DNA of 64,000 bases from positions 696,572-760,571 of the forward strand of contig JALEGD010000001.1 in the NCBI GenBank assembly GCA_022763425.1, written 5' to 3'. Position 1 is the first letter of the stretch. Every line of letters starts with the position of its first letter. The notes under the pieces were generated by a model, which searched no databases, was not told the DNA's origin, and saw only the letters and a program-made list of their open reading frames with translations. The stretch is from Pelagibacteraceae bacterium (GTDB lineage Bacteria; Pseudomonadota; Alphaproteobacteria; Pelagibacterales; Pelagibacteraceae). Both the position numbers and the translations under genes were made by a program. Positions 53,077-62,695 of the stretch are shown in pieces.

Positions 53077-54371
53077 TGAAAGTTTTTAATATAGGTATTA
53101 TTGGTCTTGGTAATATTGGTTTAGAAGTTTACAAAAATATTAAAAAAAACTCCTCTGATATCCAAAAGAAAACAGGCTTTAAATTAAATGTTATTAAAGT
53201 TTCAGCTAAAAATATAAATAAAAAAAGAGGTATTTCCTTCTCAAAAAGTGTTCTACAAAAAAACCCTTTTGAAATAACAAAAGATCCAAAAATTGATATC
53301 ATTGTTGAACTTGTTGGTGGAGCTGATGGTGTAGCTAAAAGAATTGTTTTTGATGCATTAAAAAACAAGAAACATGTTGTAACAGCAAACAAGGCATTAA
53401 TTGCAAAACATGGAGATGCCTTATCTGTTTTGTCCGAAAAGTATGAGGTTAATTTATTGTTTGAAGCAGCAGTTGGTGGTGGAATTCCTATAATCAGGTC
53501 AATTAAACAAGGTTTAATCGCAAACAAACTACACCATATCTATGGTATTCTAAATGGCACAACAAACTACATTTTAACAGAAATGGAGCAAAGAGGGGAA
53601 AATTTCTCAAATGTTCTTAAAGATGCTCAGCGATTGGGCTATGCCGAAAGTAATCCAACAGCTGATGTTGATGGTCATGATGCTGCAGATAAAATATCAA
53701 TTTTAAGCTCAATAGGTTTTGGTACAAAAATTATTAATAAAGGTTTTTTAGTCGAAGGTATTAGAAATATTGAGATAGATGATATTAAATTTGCAAAAGA
53801 ACTTGGGTATAAAATTAAATTACTAGCTATTGCGGAAAAAGTAAAAAATAAAATTAAACAAAGAGTACATCCTTGTTTGATCCCATTCAATTTAGATGTT
53901 GCCAACATTGATGATGTTACAAATGCAATTGTAGTAGATGGTCAACCAATCGGAAGAACAATATATGAAGGACCTGGAGCAGGAAAAGGTCCTACATCAT
54001 CAGCTGTGATATCAGACATAACATCTATTATGCTTGGCAATGATGAATTTTCTTTTGGTTTGTCACCTTCATCTAAAAAAAGAATAAACTTATTTAATTT
54101 TAGTGACCATCAATCTAAATATTATATTCGTTTTTTTACAAAAGATGTTCCTGGTGTTTTGGCAAAAATAACATCAAGTTTAGCAAAAAATAAAATTAGT
54201 ATTTCAAATTTATTACAAGAACCTTCGTCAAAAGGTAATGCAAATATAATGTTGATTACTCATAATTCAAAAGAATTAAATATCCAAAAAGTTTTAAAAT
54301 TTTTATCAAAGCAAAAAAAATTCTTTAAAAAAATTGTAATGATTAGAGTAAGAGATTTTAAAAAATTATAA
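53076..54371 (+). CDS. hom: Homoserine dehydrogenase
   Basis: A 431-residue enzyme reducing aspartate semialdehyde to homoserine for threonine and methionine. NIGIIGLGNIGLEVY (residues 5-19) binds NAD(P). VVTANKALIAKHG, AAVGGGIPIIRS, GILNGTTNYILTEM (about residues 157-170) and ADVDGHDAADK are the active-site blocks. The C-terminal ACT domain (about 350-430) allows feedback by threonine. In relatives hom-glpX-recJ is a stable order, repeated here. Confidence 0.95.
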   Translation: MKVFNIGIIGLGNIGLEVYKNIKKNSSDIQKKTGFKLNVIKVSAKNINKKRGISFSKSVLQKNPFEITKDPKIDIIVELVGGADGVAKRIVFDALKNKKHVVTANKALIAKHGDALSVLSEKYEVNLLFEAAVGGGIPIIRSIKQGLIANKLHHIYGILNGTTNYILTEMEQRGENFSNVLKDAQRLGYAESNPTADVDGHDAADKISILSSIGFGTKIINKGFLVEGIRNIEIDDIKFAKELGYKIKLLAIAEKVKNKIKQRVHPCLIPFNLDVANIDDVTNAIVVDGQPIGRTIYEGPGAGKGPTSSAVISDITSIMLGNDEFSFGLSPSSKKRINLFNFSDHQSKYYIRFFTKDVPGVLAKITSSLAKNKISISNLLQEPSSKGNANIMLITHNSKELNIQKVLKFLSKQKKFFKKIVMIRVRDFKKL

Positions 54372-55312
54372 TGCTAGATCCAAAACTTTTAGATCAAATT
54401 ATAGATGTAGCCGCTAAAGCTGCTTACAAATCTTCGTTATTAAAAGGCAAAGGTGATAAAAATGCTGCAGATCAAGCAGCAGTTGATGCAATGCGAACTG
54501 AACTTAATAATATGAATATTTATGGCAAAGTTGTTATTGGTGAAGGTGAGATGGATGAAGCGCCAATGCTATATATTGGCGAGATATTGGGAAAAACTAA
54601 AGAGCCAAAAATAGATATTGCGGTTGATCCGTTAGATGGAACTAAACTTGCAGCTAACAACCAACCAAATGCAATATCAGTTATTTCAATATCTGAAGAA
54701 GGTCAATTGTTACAAGCGCCAGATACATATATGGATAAAATTTCTGTAGGACCAAATTTACCAGATAACATTGTTGATCTTGATGAAGATATAAAAAAAA
54801 ATATTGAAAATCTTGCCAAAGCTAAAAATAAAAACGTAAAAGATATCTGCATCTGCATGCTGGATAGAGATAGGCATAAACATTTCATTGATGGAGCAAA
54901 ATCATTAGGATCAAAATTAAAACTTATTTCTGATGGTGATGTTGCTGGATCAATTTTCTCAGCACTTAAAAATTCAGAAGTAGATATGTATGTAGGTATT
55001 GGGGGTGCACCAGAAGGCGTTTTGGCTGCATCTGCTATCAAATGCCTTGGCGGACAATTTCAGGCTAGATTGAAAATCGAAGATGATGATGAAGTTAGTA
55101 GAGCAAAAAAACTTGGTATTACTGATTTTAAAAAAAAATATTTTCTTAATGATATAGTGAAAGGTGACGTTATATTTTGTTCAAGTGGTATTACAGACGG
55201 AGAACTAGTATCTGGTATAAAAATTGATGGTAACAAATACCATTCAGAAACATTTGCACTCCATTATTCGCAAAAATTTTTTAAAAAAGTAAAAAAAGCT
55301 TACGACATATGA
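54371..55312 (+). CDS. glpX: Fructose-1,6-bisphosphatase, class II
   Basis: A 313-residue GlpX-type phosphatase for gluconeogenesis. AAKAAYKSSLLKGKGDKNAADQAAVDAMR (split) at the start, VVIGEGEMDEAPMLYIGE (about residues 55-72), AVDPLDGTKLAANN (about 86-99) and GGAPEGVLAASAIK are signature motifs. It starts at the hom stop and overlaps recJ by four bases. With no glycolytic genes nearby, the metabolic direction cannot be judged from this window. Confidence 0.96.
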   Translation: MLDPKLLDQIIDVAAKAAYKSSLLKGKGDKNAADQAAVDAMRTELNNMNIYGKVVIGEGEMDEAPMLYIGEILGKTKEPKIDIAVDPLDGTKLAANNQPNAISVISISEEGQLLQAPDTYMDKISVGPNLPDNIVDLDEDIKKNIENLAKAKNKNVKDICICMLDRDRHKHFIDGAKSLGSKLKLISDGDVAGSIFSALKNSEVDMYVGIGGAPEGVLAASAIKCLGGQFQARLKIEDDDEVSRAKKLGITDFKKKYFLNDIVKGDVIFCSSGITDGELVSGIKIDGNKYHSETFALHYSQKFFKKVKKAYDI

Positions 55313-57051
55313 GTAATCACTCTGTCCAAGGAAAAGAGTGGGTATTAAAAGATTTTGATAAAAATTTAGCTGAATATATTTCAAAAGAACACGATCTAGA
55401 TTTTCTTACTTCAAGATTATTAGCTAATAGAAATATCCATCAAAAGAATATTGAAAATTTTTTAAATCCAAAAATAAAAAATTTCTTACCTAACCCTTAT
55501 AATTTTAAGGATATGGGCAAAGGTCTAGAAACAATATCGAGACATATTAAAAATAAAAATAAAATATGTATTTTTGGTGATTACGATGTTGATGGGGCAA
55601 CTTCGAGTGGAATAATGTCTAAGTATCTTGAGCAATTAAATATAGATCATTTTGTTTTTATTCCAGATAGACAAAAAGATGGTTACGGTCCATCTGTTAA
55701 AACATTTACAAACATTATTAATAAAAACGTAAACTTAATAATCGCACTTGATTGCGGCACAACTTCTTTTGAAGCAATTGAATATGCAAGATCAAAAAAT
55801 ATTGATGTTGTTGTAATAGATCATCATAAATCTCAGGAAACATTCCCGGCTGCAAACGCAATTATTAACCCAAATAGAATTGATGAAACTGGTGATTATT
55901 ATTATTTGTGTGCAGCCGGGGTGTTATTTATTTTTTTAGTAGGTTTAAATAAAATTTTAAGAGAAAATTATTATTTCAATAAGGCTAAGGTTCAAGAGCC
56001 AAACCTTTTGGATTTGCTTGATTTAGTAATGATGGGAACAGTTTGTGATGTTGTTCCCTTGATGGATCTTAATAGAGCTTTTGTTTACCAGGGATTAAAA
56101 GTTGCATCTAAAAGAAATAATCTAGGTCTTAAAACATTGGTAGATTATTCAAAAATTAAAAAAAAACTGTCTACTTACGAAGTTGGTTATGTTCTTGGTC
56201 CAAAAATAAATGCAGGTGGTAGAATAGGTAAATCAGAACTTGGTTATAACCTTTTAACAACAAATAATGCTGAAACTGCCTATTTGATTTCAAGTGAACT
56301 TGAAAGTTTAAATCTTAAAAGAAAAGATATAGAGAAAAAAATAGTTGAGGAAGCAATAACTATAGCAGAAAAATACAATGATGAACCAATAGTTTTTTTA
56401 AGTAAAAATGACTGGCACGAAGGTTTAATTGGTATTGTAGCTAGCCGATTAAAAGATCATTTTAATAAACCTAGTTTTATAATTTCTCAAAAGGGAGAGG
56501 ACTGCAAAGGTTCAGCAAGATCTATTTTTGGCTTTGATGTGGGTATTGCAATTACTAAATGCAAACAATTAGATATAATTACAAAAGGTGGCGGCCATCC
56601 AATGGCTGGTGGATTTAGTTTAAAATCAGATAAAATTCAAATATTTAAGAATGAGCTCATTAAACTTTTTTTAAAATTAAAAAAAAATAAAGATAACAAC
56701 ATTATTGAAATTGATAGTTATCTAGAAAGCTCAGCGATTAATGATGAATTAATTGAAAAATTAAATCATTTAGAGCCGTATGGTTCAGGAAATAGAGAGC
56801 CTATATTTGGCTTTGAAAAATTTAAAGTAAGCAAAGTAATAGAAACTAATAATAATCATGTAAAAGTTGTATTAAATAAAGGAAATTTTTATATCGATGC
56901 AATATCATTTAATTCAAAGAATAAAGATTTAGGAAATTATCTTATGAATTTTAAGAAAGAATTTAATTTAGTAGCAAAAATTAAATTAAATGAATGGAAT
57001 GGAAAATCAAAAATAGAGCTAATTATTGATGATATTCAATTAATTAACTAA
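55309..57051 (+). CDS. recJ: Single-stranded-DNA-specific exonuclease RecJ
   Basis: A 580-residue 5'-to-3' exonuclease for recombination and repair. DHH-family metal motifs are visible: IFGDYDVDGATSSGIM (about residues 86-101), LDCGTTSFEA, VVIDHHKSQ (about 160-168) and VCDVVPLMD. The DHHA1 part has KGSARSIFGFDVG and GGGHPMAGGFSL (about 430-441), and an OB-fold domain closes the protein (SGNREPIFGFE). It ends before tRNA-Glu. Confidence 0.95.
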   Translation: MSNHSVQGKEWVLKDFDKNLAEYISKEHDLDFLTSRLLANRNIHQKNIENFLNPKIKNFLPNPYNFKDMGKGLETISRHIKNKNKICIFGDYDVDGATSSGIMSKYLEQLNIDHFVFIPDRQKDGYGPSVKTFTNIINKNVNLIIALDCGTTSFEAIEYARSKNIDVVVIDHHKSQETFPAANAIINPNRIDETGDYYYLCAAGVLFIFLVGLNKILRENYYFNKAKVQEPNLLDLLDLVMMGTVCDVVPLMDLNRAFVYQGLKVASKRNNLGLKTLVDYSKIKKKLSTYEVGYVLGPKINAGGRIGKSELGYNLLTTNNAETAYLISSELESLNLKRKDIEKKIVEEAITIAEKYNDEPIVFLSKNDWHEGLIGIVASRLKDHFNKPSFIISQKGEDCKGSARSIFGFDVGIAITKCKQLDIITKGGGHPMAGGFSLKSDKIQIFKNELIKLFLKLKKNKDNNIIEIDSYLESSAINDELIEKLNHLEPYGSGNREPIFGFEKFKVSKVIETNNNHVKVVLNKGNFYIDAISFNSKNKDLGNYLMNFKKEFNLVAKIKLNEWNGKSKIELIIDDIQLIN

Positions 57052-57098
57052 ATTTTTTTATTGATTATAGGTTAATAATAAATAAAAACACTCGTTCA

Positions 57099-57173
57099 GG
57101 TCCCTTCGTCTATCGGTTAGGACACATGGTTTTCATCCATGAAAGAGGGGTTCGATTCCCCTAGGGACCGCCA
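57099..57173 (+). tRNA. tRNA-Glu(UUC)
   Basis: Acceptor arms GGTCCCT (57099-57105) and AGGGACC (57163-57169) pair fully, followed by G and an encoded CCA. The anticodon loop TTTTCAT is closed by CATGG/CCATG, giving anticodon TTC at 57132-57134. The T arm contains GGGGTTCGATTCCCC. The gpx stop codon on the other strand begins four bases after the CCA. Confidence 0.96.
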
Positions 57174-57176
57174 CCA

Positions 57177-57704
57177 TTACATTGTTTTTTCAATTGCAGC
57201 TTTGAACTTTTTACTTTCAGGTTTTGTAAATGAGCTAAATGTATCTTCAACTTGACCATCTTTATTGATTAGAATTTTATAAAAATTCCACTTTGGTTTA
57301 CTTCCATGGGTTTGATTTACCCATTGATAGAAAGGATGTGCATTTTTACCTTTGACTTTTGTTATATCTGTCATTGGAAAATTAATACCAAAATTTACTT
57401 CACAGAATTTTTTCACTTCTTCCTTTGAGTTTAGCTCTTGATTAAAATCATTTGATGATACGCCAATGACTACTACATTTTTTTCTTTATATTCGTCCCA
57501 TATCAATTGAAGACCTTCATATTGATTTGTAAATCCACATCTGCTCGCAACATTTGTAATAACGAGCGTCTTACCCTTGTAGTCTGAAAGGTTTAGTTTA
57601 CCACCATCAATACTGTTGAAACTGAAATCATAGGCTGTTTTCATGGATGAATAGGATACAGTATTAAATATAAGAAATATAATTAAATAATTAAATAGTC
57701 GCAT
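57177..57704 (-). CDS. Glutathione peroxidase family protein, probably exported
   Basis: A 175-residue thiol peroxidase. A hydrophobic N-terminus (residues 3-19, ending VSYSS) looks like a cleavable signal, which most bacterial Gpx lack, so a periplasmic location is likely. The catalytic Cys is in ITNVASRCGFTNQYEGLQ (about residue 56), FPMTDITKVKGKNAHPFYQW is the second motif, and the Trp of KWNFYKILINKDG completes the triad. It overlaps nhaA by 14 bases. Confidence 0.9.
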   Translation of the reverse strand: MRLFNYLIIFLIFNTVSYSSMKTAYDFSFNSIDGGKLNLSDYKGKTLVITNVASRCGFTNQYEGLQLIWDEYKEKNVVVIGVSSNDFNQELNSKEEVKKFCEVNFGINFPMTDITKVKGKNAHPFYQWVNQTHGSKPKWNFYKILINKDGQVEDTFSSFTKPESKKFKAAIEKTM

Positions 57705-58878
57705 TTTTGATCTTTGTGCAAGATATCAGCATTGCATACCCAAGTAATGTAGAGAATAATGAACCCAGTAAAACACCAATCTTTACACCATCAATCACAT
57801 CTGAATTTGGAAATGCAAGATTTCCAACAAATAAACTCATTGTGAAACCTATACCAGTTAGAACTCCAACTGCATAAAAACTGATCCAACTTGCTCCATG
57901 AGGTTTTTCAGCATAACCTAATTTTATTGCACCGTAAGAAAATGCAAATACGCCTAATTGTTTTCCTACAAATAACCCAAGAAGTATTCCTAAAGGCACA
58001 GGTTCAAATAATTGGTTTATTGACATTCCATCAAAATTTACACCAGCATTTGCGAAAGCAAAAATTGGCATGATTAGAAAAGAAACATATGGAGCTAAAG
58101 TGTGCTCTAAATGTTTTAACATTGAGCTGTGATGAGACTTATCTGATTTGTGCGGTATTGCTATGGCCAGTAAAACACCAGCAATTGTTGCGTGCACACC
58201 GGATTTATAAGTAAAGAACCACATAAACAATCCTATAAAAAGATAAACTGACAAATATTTTACATTTGTTTTGTTCATAATCATAAGGATTGCAAAACAT
58301 GAAAACATTAAACCAAGAAAAGTAATATTTAATTCGGTAGTGTAAAAAAGAGCAATAATTATTACTGCACCCATATCATCGATGATTGCCAAAGCTACCA
58401 AGAATACTTTTAATGATAGCGGAACCCTAGAACCTAATAATGAAAGAACACCAATTGAAAACGCGATATCTGTGGCAGATGGAATTGCCCAACCTTTGAT
58501 TGTGTAAGGATCCTGATAGTTAAAAGCTACATAAATTAAAGCTGGAACTAACATACCACCAACTGCGCCTAATATTGGTAGTGCAGCCTGAGCTGGTCTG
58601 GATAATTCACCTTCTACAAATTCTCTTTTGATCTCTAAACCAACTAATAGAAAAAAAATCGCCATTAAAGCATCATTAATCCAATGGTGTACTGACATTT
58701 TAAGAACAAAATCACCAAAACCTAGGCCATAATAAGTTTTTAATGCTTTAAAATAGCTATCGCTTAAAGGTGAATTACTCACTAACAATGCAATTATAGT
58801 CATGACAAGAAGTGTCACACCCGCTGATGTTTCGTGCTTAAAATACCACCTAAAAAATGAAGAGATTTTTGTAATCAC
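57691..58878 (-). CDS. nhaA: Na+/H+ antiporter NhaA
   Basis: A 395-residue membrane antiporter exporting Na+ for H+. WINDALMAIFFLLVGLEIKREF (split; about residues 66-87) and ATDIAFSIGVLSLLG (about 135-149) are signature stretches; the paired Asp of the ion site are in ALAIIDDMGAVIIIALFY (about 166-167). About eleven to twelve helices. It could use the proton gradient built by the pyrophosphatase at 44.7 kb. The downstream gpx start lies inside its last codons. Confidence 0.96.
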   Translation of the reverse strand: MITKISSFFRWYFKHETSAGVTLLVMTIIALLVSNSPLSDSYFKALKTYYGLGFGDFVLKMSVHHWINDALMAIFFLLVGLEIKREFVEGELSRPAQAALPILGAVGGMLVPALIYVAFNYQDPYTIKGWAIPSATDIAFSIGVLSLLGSRVPLSLKVFLVALAIIDDMGAVIIIALFYTTELNITFLGLMFSCFAILMIMNKTNVKYLSVYLFIGLFMWFFTYKSGVHATIAGVLLAIAIPHKSDKSHHSSMLKHLEHTLAPYVSFLIMPIFAFANAGVNFDGMSINQLFEPVPLGILLGLFVGKQLGVFAFSYGAIKLGYAEKPHGASWISFYAVGVLTGIGFTMSLFVGNLAFPNSDVIDGVKIGVLLGSLFSTLLGYAMLISCTKIKNATI

Positions 58879-58963
58879 GTCGTATTTATTATCATTTTGA
58901 AATTAAAAATGAAATTCTTAATTCTTTAAAAGATAAATAAAATATGTATATAACAGTCATAAT

Positions 58964-59040
<77 letters not shown>

Positions 59041-59052
59041 TTAAATAAAAAT

Positions 59053-59334
59053 ATGAAAAAAGCAAAAATTTATATTCCTTCAAAGTCTGCAATGCAATCT
59101 GGAAAAGGCAAGTCGAATAAATGGTTATTAGAGTTTAATAAAAGCAAGACTGAAAATGACCATCTTATGAATTGGGTATCATCGAATGACACACAATCTC
59201 AAGTGAAATTATTTTTTTCAAGTAAAGATGAGGCAATAGCCTATGCAAAAAAAAATAATATTGATTTTGAAGTTATTGAACCAAAAAAAAATAAATTAAT
59301 TATTAAATCTTACGCAGATAATTTTCTATCGTAA
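59053..59334 (+). CDS. NDUFS4-like accessory subunit of NADH dehydrogenase (ETC complex I family)
   Basis: A 93-residue protein of the ETC complex I conserved-region family, homologous to mitochondrial NDUFS4 (18 kDa). AKIYIPSKSAMQSGKGKSNKWLLEF (split), NDHLMNWVSSNDTQSQVKLFFSSKDEAIAYAKKNNI (split) follow the alphaproteobacterial pattern closely. It would sit on the peripheral arm of complex I. The start is the ATG 12 bases after tRNA-Pro; an in-frame extension through the tRNA is not real. Confidence 0.9.
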   Translation: MKKAKIYIPSKSAMQSGKGKSNKWLLEFNKSKTENDHLMNWVSSNDTQSQVKLFFSSKDEAIAYAKKNNIDFEVIEPKKNKLIIKSYADNFLS

Positions 59335-59337
59335 TAA

Positions 59338-60312
59338 ATGCTAAGAAGTTTCTTTTTAAATAAAAAATGGCTTCTTTGGTCTTGGGGTGGAGGATTATTT
59401 TTAATATTGTCTTTGTTAATTCAAGTTACAATTACAGTTAAAATTAATGAATGGTACAAAGGTTTTTACGATATTTTACAAAAACCTACTGAAAACGATA
59501 TTTCTGTATTCTGGGATAAAATTTTTGAATTTGTTTATTTGGCAATGCCATATGTAATTTTGGCAACTTTTACAGCATATTTCACAAGACTGTACGCGTT
59601 TAGATGGAGGGAGGCGATGACTTTTGACTACATTCCTTATTGGACCTCTGGAAGAGTAAAAGTAGAAGGATCAGCTCAAAGAATACAAGAAGATACTATG
59701 AGATTTGCAAAAATTGTAGAAAGTCTTGGATTGCAAATTGTTAGAGCTATTATGACTTTGATTGCATTTACACCTATATTATGGGGCTTATCTGAAAAAG
59801 TTGAAATTGATTTTTTAAAAAATATTCCAGGATCTTTAGTATGGATTGCTTTTGCTACAAGTTTAGGAAGTTTATTAATCAGTTGGTTTGTTGGAATAAA
59901 ATTGCCAGGCTTAGAATACAACAATCAAAAAGTTGAAGCAAAATTTAGAAAAGAATTAGTATACGGTGAGGACGACAGAGATAACTATGCTAAACCCGAC
60001 ACTGTATTTCAATTATTTACTGGAATTAAATTTAATTATCATCGTTTATTTTTGCATTACGGTTACTTCGATATATGGATTAATATTTATGATCAATTTA
60101 TGGTAATTGTTCCTTATCTTGTTATGGCTCCAGGATTGTTTACAGGTGCAATTACACTTGGTTTTGTAATTCAAGTATCAAATGCTTTTTCAAGAGTTCA
60201 TAGCAGTTTTTCATTATTTACTCAGAATTGGACAACAATTACAGAGTTAAGGTCGATTTATAAAAGATTAAATGAATTTGAAACTGCTATCGGATATAAA
60301 AAAATAGCTTAA
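59338..60312 (+). CDS. SbmA/BacA-like peptide transporter
   Basis: A 324-residue membrane protein. The pattern VKINEWYKGFYDILQK, LYAFRWREAMTFDYIPYW, GSAQRIQEDTMRFAKIVE and FVIQVSNAFSRVHSSFSLF is that of SbmA/BacA, proton-driven importers of peptides and related compounds that resemble the membrane half of ABC exporters but have no ATPase domain. Typical members have about 400 residues, so the N-terminal part is trimmed. About six to seven helices are visible. It ends convergently with recG, overlapping it by four bases. Confidence 0.88.
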   Translation: MLRSFFLNKKWLLWSWGGGLFLILSLLIQVTITVKINEWYKGFYDILQKPTENDISVFWDKIFEFVYLAMPYVILATFTAYFTRLYAFRWREAMTFDYIPYWTSGRVKVEGSAQRIQEDTMRFAKIVESLGLQIVRAIMTLIAFTPILWGLSEKVEIDFLKNIPGSLVWIAFATSLGSLLISWFVGIKLPGLEYNNQKVEAKFRKELVYGEDDRDNYAKPDTVFQLFTGIKFNYHRLFLHYGYFDIWINIYDQFMVIVPYLVMAPGLFTGAITLGFVIQVSNAFSRVHSSFSLFTQNWTTITELRSIYKRLNEFETAIGYKKIA

Positions 60313-62360
60313 CCAGTATCAATAATATTTAAAACTTTGTCTTTTTTAAATATTTTAAGCAAAATTTTAAATTTGGCATATGACTCTTCATCTAATTTTT
60401 CTATTTCATCCTTAGCCAAGTCAAATAAATGAGAGTGATATAATGGATCTGCTATAGTAAAATCTTTTTCTCCACTTTGTTTATAACCAATTATATCACC
60501 AAATCCTCTTAGTTTTAAATCCTCCTCCGATATAAAGAATCCATCGCATGAATCTTTCATAATTTTTAATCTCTTCTTCCCAGTTTCCGAGATAGATGAT
60601 GAATAAACTAATAAACAATAAGCTTTTGATCCGGATCTACCAACTCTTCCTCTTAATTGGTGCAATTGAGCCAAACCGAACCTTTCTGCGTTTTCTATTA
60701 CAATAGTATTTGCATTTGGATTATCTATTCCAACCTCAATAACTGTAGTAGAAATAATACATTTAACATTTCCATCTATAAACTTTTCCATAATTTGATC
60801 TTTTTCATTTTTTGAAAGTGAACCGTGTATCAATCCAATATCACAGGAAATCTTATCTTTTAAAAAATCATATCTTTTGATTGCAGCAGTTAATTTTAAT
60901 TTTTCGCTTTCTTCTATCAATGGACAAACCCAATAAATCTGATCACCTTCATTTATTTTTTTATTTACAAAATCAATGATCTCATCAAGTTTATTTAGAG
61001 GCTTGGTAAGTGTTTCAATATTATTATTTGAAAAAGGTTTGTTCTTTATTGTTGAAATATTCATATCCCCGTAATTTGTTAAAATTAATGTTCTTGGAAT
61101 TGGTGTTGCGGTCATCAAAATGACATCCGTATTATCAGATCCTTTTTGAGATAAATTTATTCTTTGTTTGACACCAAATTTATGTTGTTCATCAATAACT
61201 ACCAAACCCAAATTAAAAAACTCTATTTTTTCTTGAAATAAAGAGTGGGTACCAATGATAATATTTATTTCATTGTTTTTTAATTTTTCTCTTACATTTT
61301 TTTGATCTTTAATCTTTGTTTTCCCTGACAATAGCTCAATTTTGATATCTTGATTTTTAAATATTTTTTTAAAAAATTTGTAATGTTGTATAGCTAAAAT
61401 TTCAGTAGGCACCATAATAGCTGATTGATAATTTGATAAATAATTTAAATACGACGATATTAATGCAAGTACAGTTTTTCCAGATCCAACATCACCTTGT
61501 AGAACACGCATCATTTTTTTGTTAGATTTCATGTCTTCAATAATTTCATCTAAACATTTGTTTTGATCGTCTGTTAATTGAAATGGTAATAATTTTTTAA
61601 TTTTATTAATTTGATCCATTGAAATTTTTTTTGGTATCTTTTTAATTTTTTTTAACCTTTTTTTTATTTCATTAAAAATCAAAAGATTGCTGTATATTTC
61701 GTCAAAAGCTAAACGTTCATAATAAGGGGAATTTTTATTTACATCTTCGTTGAAGACAGGATTGTGAATTCTTTTTAAACTTTCTGGCCAAGATAACCAT
61801 TTCATTTTATTTAAAAAATTTAGGTCATGCCATTCATCAATTCTAGATAAATTGTTAGCTTCCTCACTGTAAATTTTTTGTAAAGTTTTGTCGGATACAC
61901 CTGAAATAGAAGGGTATTTTGACATAATTTTTTTTATATCAGCGCCTTTATCAGTTGAGCGTATATAATCTGGATTAGTAATTTGGTATTTGTTTTTATA
62001 AAATGTAACCTTTCCACTTATTACGACTTCTTCATTCAAAGGTAGAATTTGTTTAATATAATTTTCTCTTGAATTAAAAAAAACCAAATCAATTTTACTA
62101 AATTCATCAATGCATGAAACTCTACTAGGTAAATTTTTTATTCTTGGAAAATTATATTTAATTGGTGTTGCAAATATTGTTGATATTTTTCCTATTTCCA
62201 GTTGATCTAGTTTTGGACAAAATCTTCTATCTATTGTTCCAGTAGGAAGGTTGAGCAAAAGATCAACTTTATTAAAAATATTTTTTTCTTCCAGTTTCTT
62301 CTGTATTTTTGGACCTATGCCTTTTATCTTCAGTACAGGATCAAATAAGCTATTTTTCAT
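60309..62360 (-). CDS. recG: ATP-dependent DNA helicase RecG
   Basis: A 683-residue helicase that regresses stalled forks and Holliday junctions. An N-terminal wedge/OB domain (about residues 1-230) is followed by Walker A LQGDVGSGKTVLAL (about 288-301), the DEQH box LVVIDEQHKFGVKQR (about 386-400), TATPIPRTL and a C-terminal QLRGRVGRSGSKAYCLL motif. It is divergent from sdhE across a 35-base gap. Confidence 0.96.
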   Translation of the reverse strand: MKNSLFDPVLKIKGIGPKIQKKLEEKNIFNKVDLLLNLPTGTIDRRFCPKLDQLEIGKISTIFATPIKYNFPRIKNLPSRVSCIDEFSKIDLVFFNSRENYIKQILPLNEEVVISGKVTFYKNKYQITNPDYIRSTDKGADIKKIMSKYPSISGVSDKTLQKIYSEEANNLSRIDEWHDLNFLNKMKWLSWPESLKRIHNPVFNEDVNKNSPYYERLAFDEIYSNLLIFNEIKKRLKKIKKIPKKISMDQINKIKKLLPFQLTDDQNKCLDEIIEDMKSNKKMMRVLQGDVGSGKTVLALISSYLNYLSNYQSAIMVPTEILAIQHYKFFKKIFKNQDIKIELLSGKTKIKDQKNVREKLKNNEINIIIGTHSLFQEKIEFFNLGLVVIDEQHKFGVKQRINLSQKGSDNTDVILMTATPIPRTLILTNYGDMNISTIKNKPFSNNNIETLTKPLNKLDEIIDFVNKKINEGDQIYWVCPLIEESEKLKLTAAIKRYDFLKDKISCDIGLIHGSLSKNEKDQIMEKFIDGNVKCIISTTVIEVGIDNPNANTIVIENAERFGLAQLHQLRGRVGRSGSKAYCLLVYSSSISETGKKRLKIMKDSCDGFFISEEDLKLRGFGDIIGYKQSGEKDFTIADPLYHSHLFDLAKDEIEKLDEESYAKFKILLKIFKKDKVLNIIDTG

Positions 62361-62395
62361 TGAATATATTATTTATTTTTATATTTATTTTAATT

Positions 62396-62653
62396 GTGAG
62401 CAATACAGACTTTGTAAAAAAATTAATGTTTAGATCATCGCACAGGGGAACCAAGGAAATGGATTTGGTTCTTGGTGGCTTTTTTAAAAATAACCATTCA
62501 AGTTTATTACCTACTGATTTGGATGAATTTGAGAGATTGTTAGAATTTAGTGACAAAGCTCTCACTGATTATTTTGTAATGAATATTTCTAACCGGCAAA
62601 TTGAAGACATTGGAATAACAAAAAAAATAAAGAGTTACTTGCAAAGACAATAA
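62396..62653 (+). CDS. sdhE: Succinate dehydrogenase assembly factor SdhE
   Basis: An 85-residue protein of the SdhE/Sdh5 family, which aids covalent flavin attachment to SdhA. The diagnostic block is LMFRSSHRGTKEMDLVLGGF (about residues 10-29), followed by LDEFERLLEFSDKALTDYF. The start is taken as the GTG at 62396; an ATG at 62426 is too close to the conserved block. Relatives place mfd after it; here yajC comes 42 bases later. Confidence 0.9.
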   Translation: MSNTDFVKKLMFRSSHRGTKEMDLVLGGFFKNNHSSLLPTDLDEFERLLEFSDKALTDYFVMNISNRQIEDIGITKKIKSYLQRQ

Positions 62654-62695
62654 TTATAGGTTGAATTATTTGTTCATTAGTTTAAATACTTCGCC

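Noticed and set aside
53129-53527. A 132-codon antisense open frame within hom
   Set aside because: Its composition mirrors the Rossmann and active-site codons of hom; nothing independent supports it.
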